15,756 nucleotides of DNA from Planctomycetota bacterium (GTDB taxonomy: Bacteria; Planctomycetota; J058; JARGOJ01): positions 1-15,756 of the forward strand of contig JARGOJ010000082.1 of the NCBI GenBank assembly GCA_029210225.1, written 5' to 3'. The notes below the pieces were generated by a model. It saw only the letters and a program-made list of their open reading frames with translations, searched no databases and was not told where the DNA came from. This document shows, in pieces, positions 7,180 through 14,044 of the stretch. Position 1 is the first letter of the stretch, and every line of letters begins with the position of its first letter. The position numbers and the translations under genes are program-made.

Positions 7180-7794
7180 CTAGGAGTCGTCGGTTTTTAT
7201 GAGCGCTCCGGGAGTTTCTGTTTCAAGGCGGCGTAGGAAGCTCTCGTATTTTGCTTTTCGGGTACCTTCGAGGCCTCCCTTATCGATTGCTTGTCGGAGC
7301 GAGCTCTTCGCGACTTTCCAATCCTCAAAGAACAGCGCTGTGCGGAATCGAAGATAGGCGGCGTGAGCGACGACCTTTGGTTTTTCGGCTTTGGCGAGGA
7401 GTTCGTCGAGTTGTTCGTTGCAGGCGCGGTAGTGGATTTCGGCTTGCTTGTGTTGAGTGTCTGCTTGGATCTTGAGCTGGCTTGAAGCTTTCATGTCTTT
7501 GCGATCTTCGGCGGCATCGACTTGCTTCAGGAGTCGGCGGTTTTGGAGATAGGGAGTCTCGCCTCTCTCATAGTAGATCCGGGCGAGGTTGAGGCGCATT
7601 TGCTCATGTTCCGCGTCTTTGCGGAGGCCGAGAGAGTAAGCTTTGATGGCGTCGTCGTCTTTCCCCAACTCCCAGCTCTTGGTGCCTTGGGTGAAATACT
7701 CGTCGCCAGCGCGGGTGGATGAGCAGCCGGTCCCTATAAGAGACAGGGTTGCGAGGAAAAGGCTGGCGAGAATAAGGGGGCGGCTTGATGGCAT
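7180..7794 (-). CDS. TPR-type lipoprotein (operon with rqcH)
   Basis: Predicted lipoprotein of 204 residues, function unknown. A hydrophobic signal ends in LIGTGC, giving lipidated Cys24. The next segment (about 30-80) has tetratricopeptide spacing, with GTKSWELGKDDDAIKAY and then LNLARIYYERG. A Lys/Gln/Glu-rich helical stretch follows (about 85-130), then a second helical pair ending near residue 190. Two in-frame ATGs lie six bases apart. The AGGAG at 7804-7808 is only 3 bases from the ATG at 7800 but 9 bases from the ATG at 7794, so 7794 is preferred. It is the last gene of the rqcH - lipoprotein - lipoprotein run, 59 bases after its neighbour. The long hairpin at 7025-7125 lies just downstream of its stop. 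Such TPR lipoproteins often scaffold envelope complexes, but nothing here names a partner. Confidence 0.82.
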   Translation of the reverse strand: MPSSRPLILASLFLATLSLIGTGCSSTRAGDEYFTQGTKSWELGKDDDAIKAYSLGLRKDAEHEQMRLNLARIYYERGETPYLQNRRLLKQVDAAEDRKDMKASSQLKIQADTQHKQAEIHYRACNEQLDELLAKAEKPKVVAHAAYLRFRTALFFEDWKVAKSSLRQAIDKGGLEGTRKAKYESFLRRLETETPGALIKTDDS

Positions 7795-7853
7795 CGTCAT
7801 CGTCTCCTGGTCTTTTGGCGCTCAGAAACAGAGGGCCCAAGTTAAGACGTTGT

Positions 7854-8573
7854 TTATCGCGGAGGGTTTATTCGGTCTGGGCTTCGAAGTCCTCGGCGAT
7901 TTCTCTGACCGGTCTGCAAGATATACTCCCGCAGGATCTTTTGGATCTTGAGGTAGTCATTTCGTTGGTTGTCTTCGAGGACTCCTTCCCAGTTGATCAT
8001 GCGTTGGAGGTTGTCGGAGGCGTCGACATACATTTCAAGGGCCCATTGGCAACGCCACATCATATCGACGGGGCGAGGATCTTGAGGCATGTTGCGGCTG
8101 AAGATCGTGAATTGATCGAGGGCCCGCTGGCAGTCACCCTGCAATATTTTATAGACACCAGCGAGCTCTCTCTGAAGAACTTCCGCGGAGTCTTTTTGCT
8201 CATCCTTAGCCAGCTTTGAGAGTTGTTGTGAGAGCTGGTTGTGCTTCTTGATGCTCGGTGACGCTCGCTGAAAGTACATCATTCCCAGGTCATAGCGATT
8301 GCGAATGGAAGAAGGAATGTTCTTCACCAGCGCTTGCAAGACCATGATGCAGTCGTCGAGGCGTTCTTGCTCCCAGAGACGGCGGGCTAACTCGGTGCGC
8401 TTCTTGACAAAGTTTGCGACCTTGAATGCGTCGTAATCTTCTCCGATGGTCATCGGATATTCGTCGTTCTCCAACTCAACAGTCGTCGCGATGCGATTCT
8501 CCGTCGAGGAACAACCCATGGCCATAGGGGCCAGGATCGTAATGAAGATGAGAAGTTTCTTAATGGTGCTCAT
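7854..8573 (-). CDS. TPR-like lipoprotein coupled to rqcH
   Basis: Predicted lipoprotein of 239 residues with no recognised function. A Lys-Lys start and hydrophobic core lead to the lipobox MAMGC, with Cys21 lipidated and Ser-Ser after it. The mature part is nearly all helical, with TPR-like pairs: RRLWEQERLDDCIMVLQAL, then YDLGMMYFQRA, and ILQGDCQRALDQF. It ends in a basic Arg/Pro tail (GQRNRRGLRSPDRINPPR). Its ATG follows the rqcH TAA with no gap, and AAGGAAGG inside the rqcH end serves as ribosome-binding site, so translation of the two is probably coupled. It may be a distant paralogue of the next lipoprotein: both have a GCSST lipobox and a similar size. The tie to RqcH may be only transcriptional. 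Confidence 0.82.
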   Translation of the reverse strand: MSTIKKLLIFITILAPMAMGCSSTENRIATTVELENDEYPMTIGEDYDAFKVANFVKKRTELARRLWEQERLDDCIMVLQALVKNIPSSIRNRYDLGMMYFQRASPSIKKHNQLSQQLSKLAKDEQKDSAEVLQRELAGVYKILQGDCQRALDQFTIFSRNMPQDPRPVDMMWRCQWALEMYVDASDNLQRMINWEGVLEDNQRNDYLKIQKILREYILQTGQRNRRGLRSPDRINPPR

Positions 8574-10109
8574 TTAGGATTCATCCTTCCTTTGCAAACT
8601 TGCAAGAAGTCTTTTGAGTCTATCCGGATCGCCCCCAGGTCGCAGTGTTTTCTCGTTCGAGATTTGAACTAGACCGGCTTTAGCGCCCTTTGGTTTTCGC
8701 ACGTATTTGCAAGGTGTGTAGCTGACTTCGGCTTGTCCGCTGCCGCGCCTCTTAGAATAGTGAACCGCAAGAACAGCGGCGTCTAACAGGGTTTCTAGGG
8801 GCACCGATTTCTCTTTTGGCTTGCGAACGACGACGTGGGATCCGGGAGATCCGCGAACGTGGAAGAACAGGTCATTTCCTCGTGCGATCTGCAGGGAGAG
8901 CTTGTCGTTTTCGCTGTTTGAGCGACCAACCAAGATGGTGAGGCCGTCCTGGGAAGAAAATTGTCGGGGGCCTTGATTCTCTTGAACTTGTGGTTTCGAT
9001 TTAGACGCAGCGGGTAAGCCACAGCCCAGATTCTTGAGCTTCTGCTCGATGCGCGCCAACTCTTTTTCGTCGTCATCCTCGACGATCGTCAGGGTCTCAA
9101 GTAGCTCGGCTGCGTCCTCGACATCGGCTTCGCTTTGCCCGAGGCGTGTTTCAATGTTAATGCGCCCGCGGCGGAGCTTCTTCGCTCGTTTGAATAGCGC
9201 CGCTGCCTGATCCATGAGGTCGTTTTTACCGTCGAGCTTCAGCTCTTTTTCAACGGGAGGGTCCTCGAATTCATCCATGACCTTGAAGCTGCTCACGCCC
9301 TTCGGGATTTGGCCGTGATGGATTTTTATCAACTCGCCGCAGCGTTGATACTCATCGGCTTTGTCGGCTTCTTCAAGTTCTCGCTCAAGCTTTTTAAGGC
9401 GGCTCTTCAGGCGTTTTAGACCTTTGCGCCCGGCCTTGGCGAGGCGACCTTTGTGGCTCTGATTCTCAGCCTCTTCTTCGTCCCCGGCGAGGATCTCGAA
9501 GACTTTGCGATTGAGACCGAGGAGCCCTTCGTGTTTTTCGGCGGTGAGCTCCGTTGCTTCCGAGGCTTTGCCTTTGAATTCGGGGACGGTGTATATCTCT
9601 TTGGTGACGAGATCGCGCCCTCCCTGACCTCGTCCGTAGCGGTGAACGATGAGGATGATGTTGCGCTCGTTCATGAGGACCAGGTTGGTGCGGCGCCCGG
9701 TCAACTCGATGGCGAGGCGAGGCTTAGCGACTTCTTCCAGGCCATCGTCGCGAGTCGCGTCAAAATCGATGAGGATGATGCGCTCGTTCTCAACCTGTGT
9801 GAAGCCGGTGATGAGGGCATCTTCGAGGTATTTGCGAAGGTTGTTGAGGACGTTGTTACCTTGTCTTTGCCGTTCTTTGACGACCTTCTTATCGACTGGA
9901 CCGGCTGGACAGAGAGTGAGTCGGCCGGTCTCCTGGTGGAGGCTGACATCCATAACGAGGCGCTGTTGGTCGTTTTCCGCTTCGTCGGAGACGAGGTAGA
10001 AACCATAACGTTGATCGTTGTCCTGCCAAATCGAGCGGACTCGTAGATTCTTAGCGCTTGTTTTGATTTCTGCGAGGATCTTGCTCAGATCTTCGGAACT
10101 AATACGCAA
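8574..10109 (-). CDS. rqcH: RqcH/NFACT-family ribosome quality-control protein
   Basis: NFACT proteins bind obstructed 50S subunits and, in bacteria such as Bacillus, recruit Ala-tRNA to add alanine tails to stalled chains. An NFACT-N domain spans about residues 1-178, including NLRKYLEDALITGF and AIELTGRRTNL. A coiled coil runs about 218-262, followed by the middle segment IPKGVSSFKVMDEFEDP and a second coil to about 360. The NFACT-R (DUF814) domain is at 384-490, with GLTILVGRSNSEND, FFHVRGSPGSHVV and YTPCKYVRKPKGA. The start is a TTG with GGAGG six bases upstream (10116-10120). At 511 residues it is about 50 shorter than usual; the helix-hairpin-helix region between NFACT-N and the coil is nearly gone. 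The conserved Asp-Arg pair of NFACT-N appears as Glu109-Arg110. It heads an operon with two lipoprotein genes, 165 bases after the kinase stop. Confidence 0.9.
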   Translation of the reverse strand: MRISSEDLSKILAEIKTSAKNLRVRSIWQDNDQRYGFYLVSDEAENDQQRLVMDVSLHQETGRLTLCPAGPVDKKVVKERQRQGNNVLNNLRKYLEDALITGFTQVENERIILIDFDATRDDGLEEVAKPRLAIELTGRRTNLVLMNERNIILIVHRYGRGQGGRDLVTKEIYTVPEFKGKASEATELTAEKHEGLLGLNRKVFEILAGDEEEAENQSHKGRLAKAGRKGLKRLKSRLKKLERELEEADKADEYQRCGELIKIHHGQIPKGVSSFKVMDEFEDPPVEKELKLDGKNDLMDQAAALFKRAKKLRRGRINIETRLGQSEADVEDAAELLETLTIVEDDDEKELARIEQKLKNLGCGLPAASKSKPQVQENQGPRQFSSQDGLTILVGRSNSENDKLSLQIARGNDLFFHVRGSPGSHVVVRKPKEKSVPLETLLDAAVLAVHYSKRRGSGQAEVSYTPCKYVRKPKGAKAGLVQISNEKTLRPGGDPDRLKRLLASLQRKDES

Positions 10110-10115
10110 GGTGGG

Positions 10116-10120
10116 CCTCC
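10116..10120 (-). promoter_or_regulatory. Ribosome-binding site supporting the TTG start of rqcH
   Basis: GGAGG on the minus strand with a 6-base spacer to TTG (10107-10109). No in-frame ATG is available nearby, so TTG is the likely start. Confidence 0.8.
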
Positions 10121-10274
10121 GTTTTCCCTGTTCAAAATGGACGCTATTGCAGTCACCGAGGGGTCATCGCCAGACCATAGTCTTGCGTCCACGTTTATAG
10201 AGGGACAGAAGGATACAGCTTCTCTGTCTTGATACACGTCTCATTTGAAAAAAAGATCCGCTGAAATGACAGAT

Positions 10275-12623
10275 TTAGGGAGCTGGGGGGCGATTTTTGC
10301 CCGGAGGTGGGAGGCGTTTATTGAGCTTCTCGCGGCTCTGACGTTCGGTGGGGGCCCTCTGAGGGCCCGGACGAGGGGGCATACGCCCGGTGTTTGGACG
10401 AGGACGCGGCCCAGGACCAGCTTTGTGTCCGGGCCCTTTAGGACGAGGAATGGGGGGGGCGCCACTTGGATTTGGGAGAGGATAAGCGCCCGATCCTGGT
10501 TCACCGATGGGATAAGAGCCAGAGCCGGGTCCTGCTCCGGGAGGCGGCCCGAGACGCCCGGTTGGTCGCGGCATGCGCCCGGTCGCTGGACGCGGTATGC
10601 GTCCTGTCGGCGTGCGAGGGATGCGCCCAGTTGGAGGCCTTTGTGGGCCTGGCTTCGCGGGACCACGGCTTGGCGGAGGGCCAGCAGGAGGGCCCCGTCG
10701 TGGGCCGGGTTCGGGACCTCCAGGGGGGATGCGCCCGGTGAGTGGTCCACGGGGCATCCCACCGCTCGTCGTTCGCCGGCGCCGACCCGTTTTGGGCCCA
10801 CGAGGGCCGGGAGGGCCTCCGGGACCGGGGCGGGGAAGTCGTCCTGTGCGTGGTCCTTTGGGTCCTCGGATGGGGTGGGCGCCGGAACCTGGTTCTCGAA
10901 GGGGATAAGAGCCAGATCCAGGTTCACCGATGGGATAGGAGCCTGAGCCGGGTCCTGCTCCAGGAGGCGGTCCAAGTCGTCCGGTTGGTCGCGGCATGCG
11001 CCCGGTCGCTGGTCGCGGCATGCGTCCCGTCGGTGGGCGCGGTGGAGGAGGAGCCATGTCGCGGATGGGGTAGGAGCCAGAGCCCGGTCCAGGTGCATCG
11101 GCGAAGTTGCTGGATAGCATCGCATCGCCGGCCTGGGAGACCAAGCCATCTTCGAAGCCACCGACGTCTTCGTCGAGACCAGCGGGAGCTTGTTGACCGG
11201 AGCCCCGAGCATTCGGCATCTCTCCTTCGAAAATCGTCTGAAAGAGCGGCGCGAGGTCGTCGACCGGGGCTGGACCGGGGGCTATTGCTTGAGAGTCGGC
11301 CATTTCGAAGTAACCGTTGAAGGTCTCTTGGGGGAGACCTGTGAAGTGATAGGCGGCGTTGTCCTTTTTGGAGATGACCTCTGTGGCTCTTGGGAGGATG
11401 TTTTGGCGGAATCGCACCATGAAGTAGTCGTCGAGGAAAGATTCCGTGGCTCGGGCGTTAATGGCGAAGGGCGTTCTCATGATTTGGAAGAGGCGGTCGG
11501 CGGTTGCCCGTTGCTTTGGATCGGGGTGGAGGCCTTCTTCAAAGACCGATTGCAGGGCGACGGTCATTTTATCGAGGGAGCCTTGGTCGATCTTTGAACA
11601 CTCTGGGGAGCTTTGGAAGGCGTTGAGGACCTTGTCGTAGTCGTAGGGAGCGACGCCGTCTTTCATGGCATCACGAACGGCTTCGAAGGCCATGCGGCCA
11701 CGTCGGGATAGGAGTTTTTTCTTTTCTCCGGGCTTCTTTGCCTTTTCCATAGCTTCTTGAAATCTTCGCTTGGCGTCGAGCAAGGCTGTGAGGTAGGGCT
11801 TCTTTCCAGTAAGCATTTCAGCGAAGGTCGCGACGAGAGAATAGACATCTCGTCGCTCGCTGAGGATGAAATCGATGACCGATTCAGGGGGCGAATACTC
11901 TGTCGACCCGATGAAGCTCTTTGTCTTAGAGTTGACGGCTTCTCTCGGGACGGCGATACCCAGGTCGATGAAGGCCCACTGCAAATCCCCATTGGAGAGA
12001 CGCCGGACATATTCATCTCGGGGGCGCCCCGCTTCGGCGTCGGGAGCGCTCCAACCGACGCGGAGCAACATGTTGAGTGGCTTGATGTCGCAGAGGTAAA
12101 TCCGCTTGTGATAGTGAATGGTGTTGAGGGCTTTGAGGAGGTTGGCCAGCATTTCTATGGCGGTCGCTGTATCAGTGCCTGTGCGGTCTTCAAGGGGACC
12201 GGTGGATAACAACTCGGTCGGCGAAGGCAGCAAGCGCTCTAGGACCAGGCCGTCAATGGTCTCCCCGCCACCAATCGGAATCTGGATGACTTCTAGGAGG
12301 CGGACGACGTTTGGGTGGGCTGGACGTTCGAGGGCTTCACGCTCGGTGCGAATGGCTTGTCGGGCGAATTCCTGATCGGCGAAGGGGATCTTGAGGACCG
12401 CTTTGGTCAGGGTCTCTTCAACTTGGTAGAGCCGCCGTTTACGGTCGTAGACGTTGAAAGGGAAGGCTGTATTTCCTTCGACAGTGACGGCATAGACGAG
12501 GCCCATTCCCCCTTTTGCAATGGGTTTCTCTCCCAAAACATAACGGCGATCAGCCACTTCGAGGACCGGGTTCTCTCGAAAGGAGTTTTGAATCTTGTCT
12601 AGGATTTGGGCTGCCCGTGCCAC
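10275..12623 (-). CDS. Ser/Thr protein kinase with repetitive Pro/Gly/Arg-rich C-terminal tail
   Basis: A Hanks-type cytoplasmic kinase of 782 residues. The catalytic residues are intact: a nucleotide loop AKGGMG (36-41, first Gly replaced by Ala), Lys78 in AVLK, the helix-C Glu95, Asp179-Lys181-Asn184 in CDIKPLN, the DLG metal site (220-222) and PPE (245-247). Cys precedes the catalytic Asp, making it a non-RD kinase that would not need activation-loop phosphorylation. The kinase fold ends near residue 385, and no membrane helix follows. A partly acidic linker (about 440-510) leads to a strongly basic tail (511-782) with 11 TGR units (typically PxTGR[MIL]P) and six GSGSYP-like units. The tail contains a duplicated block 141 codons apart. 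The GTG start has AGGA six bases upstream and lies 16 bases after thiI. Substrates are unknown; the tail may bind partners or nucleic acid. Confidence 0.9.
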   Translation of the reverse strand: MARAAQILDKIQNSFRENPVLEVADRRYVLGEKPIAKGGMGLVYAVTVEGNTAFPFNVYDRKRRLYQVEETLTKAVLKIPFADQEFARQAIRTEREALERPAHPNVVRLLEVIQIPIGGGETIDGLVLERLLPSPTELLSTGPLEDRTGTDTATAIEMLANLLKALNTIHYHKRIYLCDIKPLNMLLRVGWSAPDAEAGRPRDEYVRRLSNGDLQWAFIDLGIAVPREAVNSKTKSFIGSTEYSPPESVIDFILSERRDVYSLVATFAEMLTGKKPYLTALLDAKRRFQEAMEKAKKPGEKKKLLSRRGRMAFEAVRDAMKDGVAPYDYDKVLNAFQSSPECSKIDQGSLDKMTVALQSVFEEGLHPDPKQRATADRLFQIMRTPFAINARATESFLDDYFMVRFRQNILPRATEVISKKDNAAYHFTGLPQETFNGYFEMADSQAIAPGPAPVDDLAPLFQTIFEGEMPNARGSGQQAPAGLDEDVGGFEDGLVSQAGDAMLSSNFADAPGPGSGSYPIRDMAPPPPRPPTGRMPRPATGRMPRPTGRLGPPPGAGPGSGSYPIGEPGSGSYPLREPGSGAHPIRGPKGPRTGRLPRPGPGGPPGPRGPKTGRRRRTTSGGMPRGPLTGRIPPGGPEPGPRRGPPAGPPPSRGPAKPGPQRPPTGRIPRTPTGRIPRPATGRMPRPTGRLGPPPGAGPGSGSYPIGEPGSGAYPLPNPSGAPPIPRPKGPGHKAGPGPRPRPNTGRMPPRPGPQRAPTERQSREKLNKRLPPPGKNRPPAP
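10481..10610 (-). repeat. Direct repeat copy A within the kinase tail
   Basis: This block is repeated at 10904-11033, exactly 423 bases (141 codons) away. Over the 113-base core (from 10498) there are 10 differences, all at third codon positions and nine of them synonymous. It encodes TGR and GSGSYP units of the tail. Confidence 0.85.
10904..11033 (-). repeat. Direct repeat copy B within the kinase tail
   Basis: Second copy of the block at 10481-10610, same strand and same frame. The core 10921-11033 is about 91% identical to copy A; the last 17 bases toward the left have three further differences. Confidence 0.85.
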
Positions 12624-12639
12624 AACGCTTCCTACTTAT

Positions 12640-14007
12640 TCAAGATGCTTCGTCTTGGTTTCCTGAGTCTGACTTCACAGCGAGGGTGACGTCAAGCTTC
12701 GATTCGTCCGAGTTCACTTTGTTGGCTTCGTTTTTCTCCGGAGCTTGGTCATTTGTTTCCGACTGCTCGGGAGAATCCTGCTCTAGGATAACCTCCGCAG
12801 CGTTCTCGACCCTTATCATTCCTTCTTTATTCGTGTGCTTGTGGAGTTCCTTTCCCGCAATGGATTCGGCGACTAATCCATCAACGTCAAGTTCTCTTTC
12901 GAGCTTCTCGCACAATTCGCGGCGCCCACGGGTGACCGGATGGGATGGCGCAAACAGAGTGCAGCAATCTGGATAAGGTTGAATCGACAGGTCATAAGTG
13001 TCGATCTTTCGTGCGATTTCGATGACTTCTTTCTTATCGAAGCCTATCAATGGGCGAAAAATCATTCGACTCGCGACTCCCTCCAAGCAATCCAAATTCT
13101 CCAGGGTCTGACTCGCGACTTGTCCCAAGGCGTCCCCGGTGACGAGCGCGAAGTGCCGGTGTTCCTGAGCGATCTTGTCGGCGATACGCACCATGAAGCG
13201 TCGCAACATAATGGTCCAATAAGCTTCGGGCACGGTCTCTTGGAGCGCTTTTTGAATCTTCGTCACGGAGCAGACGGCGAGACGAAAAGGGTCGGGGGAG
13301 GATCGTCCAAGCTGGGACGCTAGGTCTTTGACTTTCTCTTTGGTCTTCTCCCCGGTGAATGGGAAGGAGTGAAAATAGACGGCGTCGACGTGGAGGCCTC
13401 GTTTTTGGGTCAGCCAGCCTGCGACTGGGCTGTCGATGCCCCCAGAGAGCAAGAGCATGGCGCGTCCACCGACGCCGGTCGGCAAACCTCCGGGACCAGC
13501 GATATCCTCGCTGAACAGGTAGACGTCCTTGGCGAAGATCTCGATGCGAATAACAAAGTCGGGCTTACGGACTTGGACGGTAAGCTCGGGGACCGCTTCG
13601 AGGACCCGGCCGCCGGCTTCAACATTGATCTCAGGGCTTCTGATGGGGAACTGTTTGTTGGCGCGGCGCGCTTCAATCTTGAAGGTCTTGTGGCCGAGGG
13701 CGACGTGCTTCTTTGCGAGGGAGATGGCCGTCTGAATGATGTCTTCTAGGTCAGGCTTGGCGGTAATCACCGGGCTGATCTTGGCGAGTCCAAAGCAGCG
13801 CTTGAGGCGTTCGATTGTTTCTCGGCCATCGTGTCCGTCGGGGATATTGATGACAAGTCGTCCTCGGATGCGTTGGATGTGCCCTTGGCTGAAGCCAACA
13901 AGGCGAGAGATGTTCTTTTTAAGTTTCTTCTCGAAATGCCCACGGCTGCCGCGTTTGAGGGCAACTTCATCATAGCGGACGTAAATCTTTTTGATCTCTT
14001 CAGACAC
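12640..14007 (-). CDS. thiI: tRNA 4-thiouridine synthetase ThiI (no rhodanese domain)
   Basis: ThiI adenylates U8 of tRNA and replaces the oxygen with sulfur from a cysteine desulfurase; in some bacteria it also feeds thiazole synthesis. From the N-terminus are the ferredoxin-like start KIYVRYDEVALKRGSRG, a THUMP domain (about 60-165) and the PP-loop SGGIDSP (about 187-193). An HSFPFTGEKTKEKV segment and the conserved CTLFAPSHPVT near residue 350 follow. The protein lacks a rhodanese domain, so it resembles the Bacillus-type short ThiI. It ends in a ~50-residue hydrophilic tail rich in Glu, Ser, Asn and Asp, not typical of the family. The frame is open to a TTG at 14061 inside the regulator gene, but a GTG at 14007 with GGAG six bases upstream starts just before the conserved core and is preferred, giving 455 residues. 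It sits between the regulator (37 bases) and the kinase (16 bases). Confidence 0.93.
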   Translation of the reverse strand: MSEEIKKIYVRYDEVALKRGSRGHFEKKLKKNISRLVGFSQGHIQRIRGRLVINIPDGHDGRETIERLKRCFGLAKISPVITAKPDLEDIIQTAISLAKKHVALGHKTFKIEARRANKQFPIRSPEINVEAGGRVLEAVPELTVQVRKPDFVIRIEIFAKDVYLFSEDIAGPGGLPTGVGGRAMLLLSGGIDSPVAGWLTQKRGLHVDAVYFHSFPFTGEKTKEKVKDLASQLGRSSPDPFRLAVCSVTKIQKALQETVPEAYWTIMLRRFMVRIADKIAQEHRHFALVTGDALGQVASQTLENLDCLEGVASRMIFRPLIGFDKKEVIEIARKIDTYDLSIQPYPDCCTLFAPSHPVTRGRRELCEKLERELDVDGLVAESIAGKELHKHTNKEGMIRVENAAEVILEQDSPEQSETNDQAPEKNEANKVNSDESKLDVTLAVKSDSGNQDEAS

Positions 14008-14013
14008 GAAGGA

Positions 14014-14017
14014 CTCC
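14014..14017 (-). promoter_or_regulatory. Ribosome-binding site that decides the thiI start
   Basis: GGAG on the minus strand (within CCGGAG) lies 6 bases before the GTG at 14007. The alternative TTG at 14061 would add 18 residues unlike any ThiI and overlap the regulator gene. Confidence 0.7.
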
Positions 14018-14044
14018 GGAGTATGGCTTTGGCGAGGGCCTGGG

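Noticed and set aside
10194..10199. TATAAA on the minus strand considered as the -10 box of an rqcH promoter.
   Set aside because: No acceptable -35 hexamer is seen at 16-18 bases. It remains possible, but is not supported enough to list.
10248..10254. A run of seven A on the plus strand (T on the minus strand) just after the kinase stop, considered as a rho-independent terminator.
   Set aside because: No stable hairpin precedes it on the minus strand; the only nearby pairing is three base pairs.
10481..11033. Repeated blocks considered as a CRISPR array.
   Set aside because: There are only two long copies, in frame inside a protein gene, without regular spacers.
10241..11212. A 323-codon open frame on the minus strand, and a 233-codon one on the plus strand (10245-10946), overlapping the kinase tail.
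   Set aside because: They arise because the GC-rich repeated tail has few stop codons in any frame. The kinase frame continues from a clear catalytic domain, and the repeat differences fall on its third codon positions.
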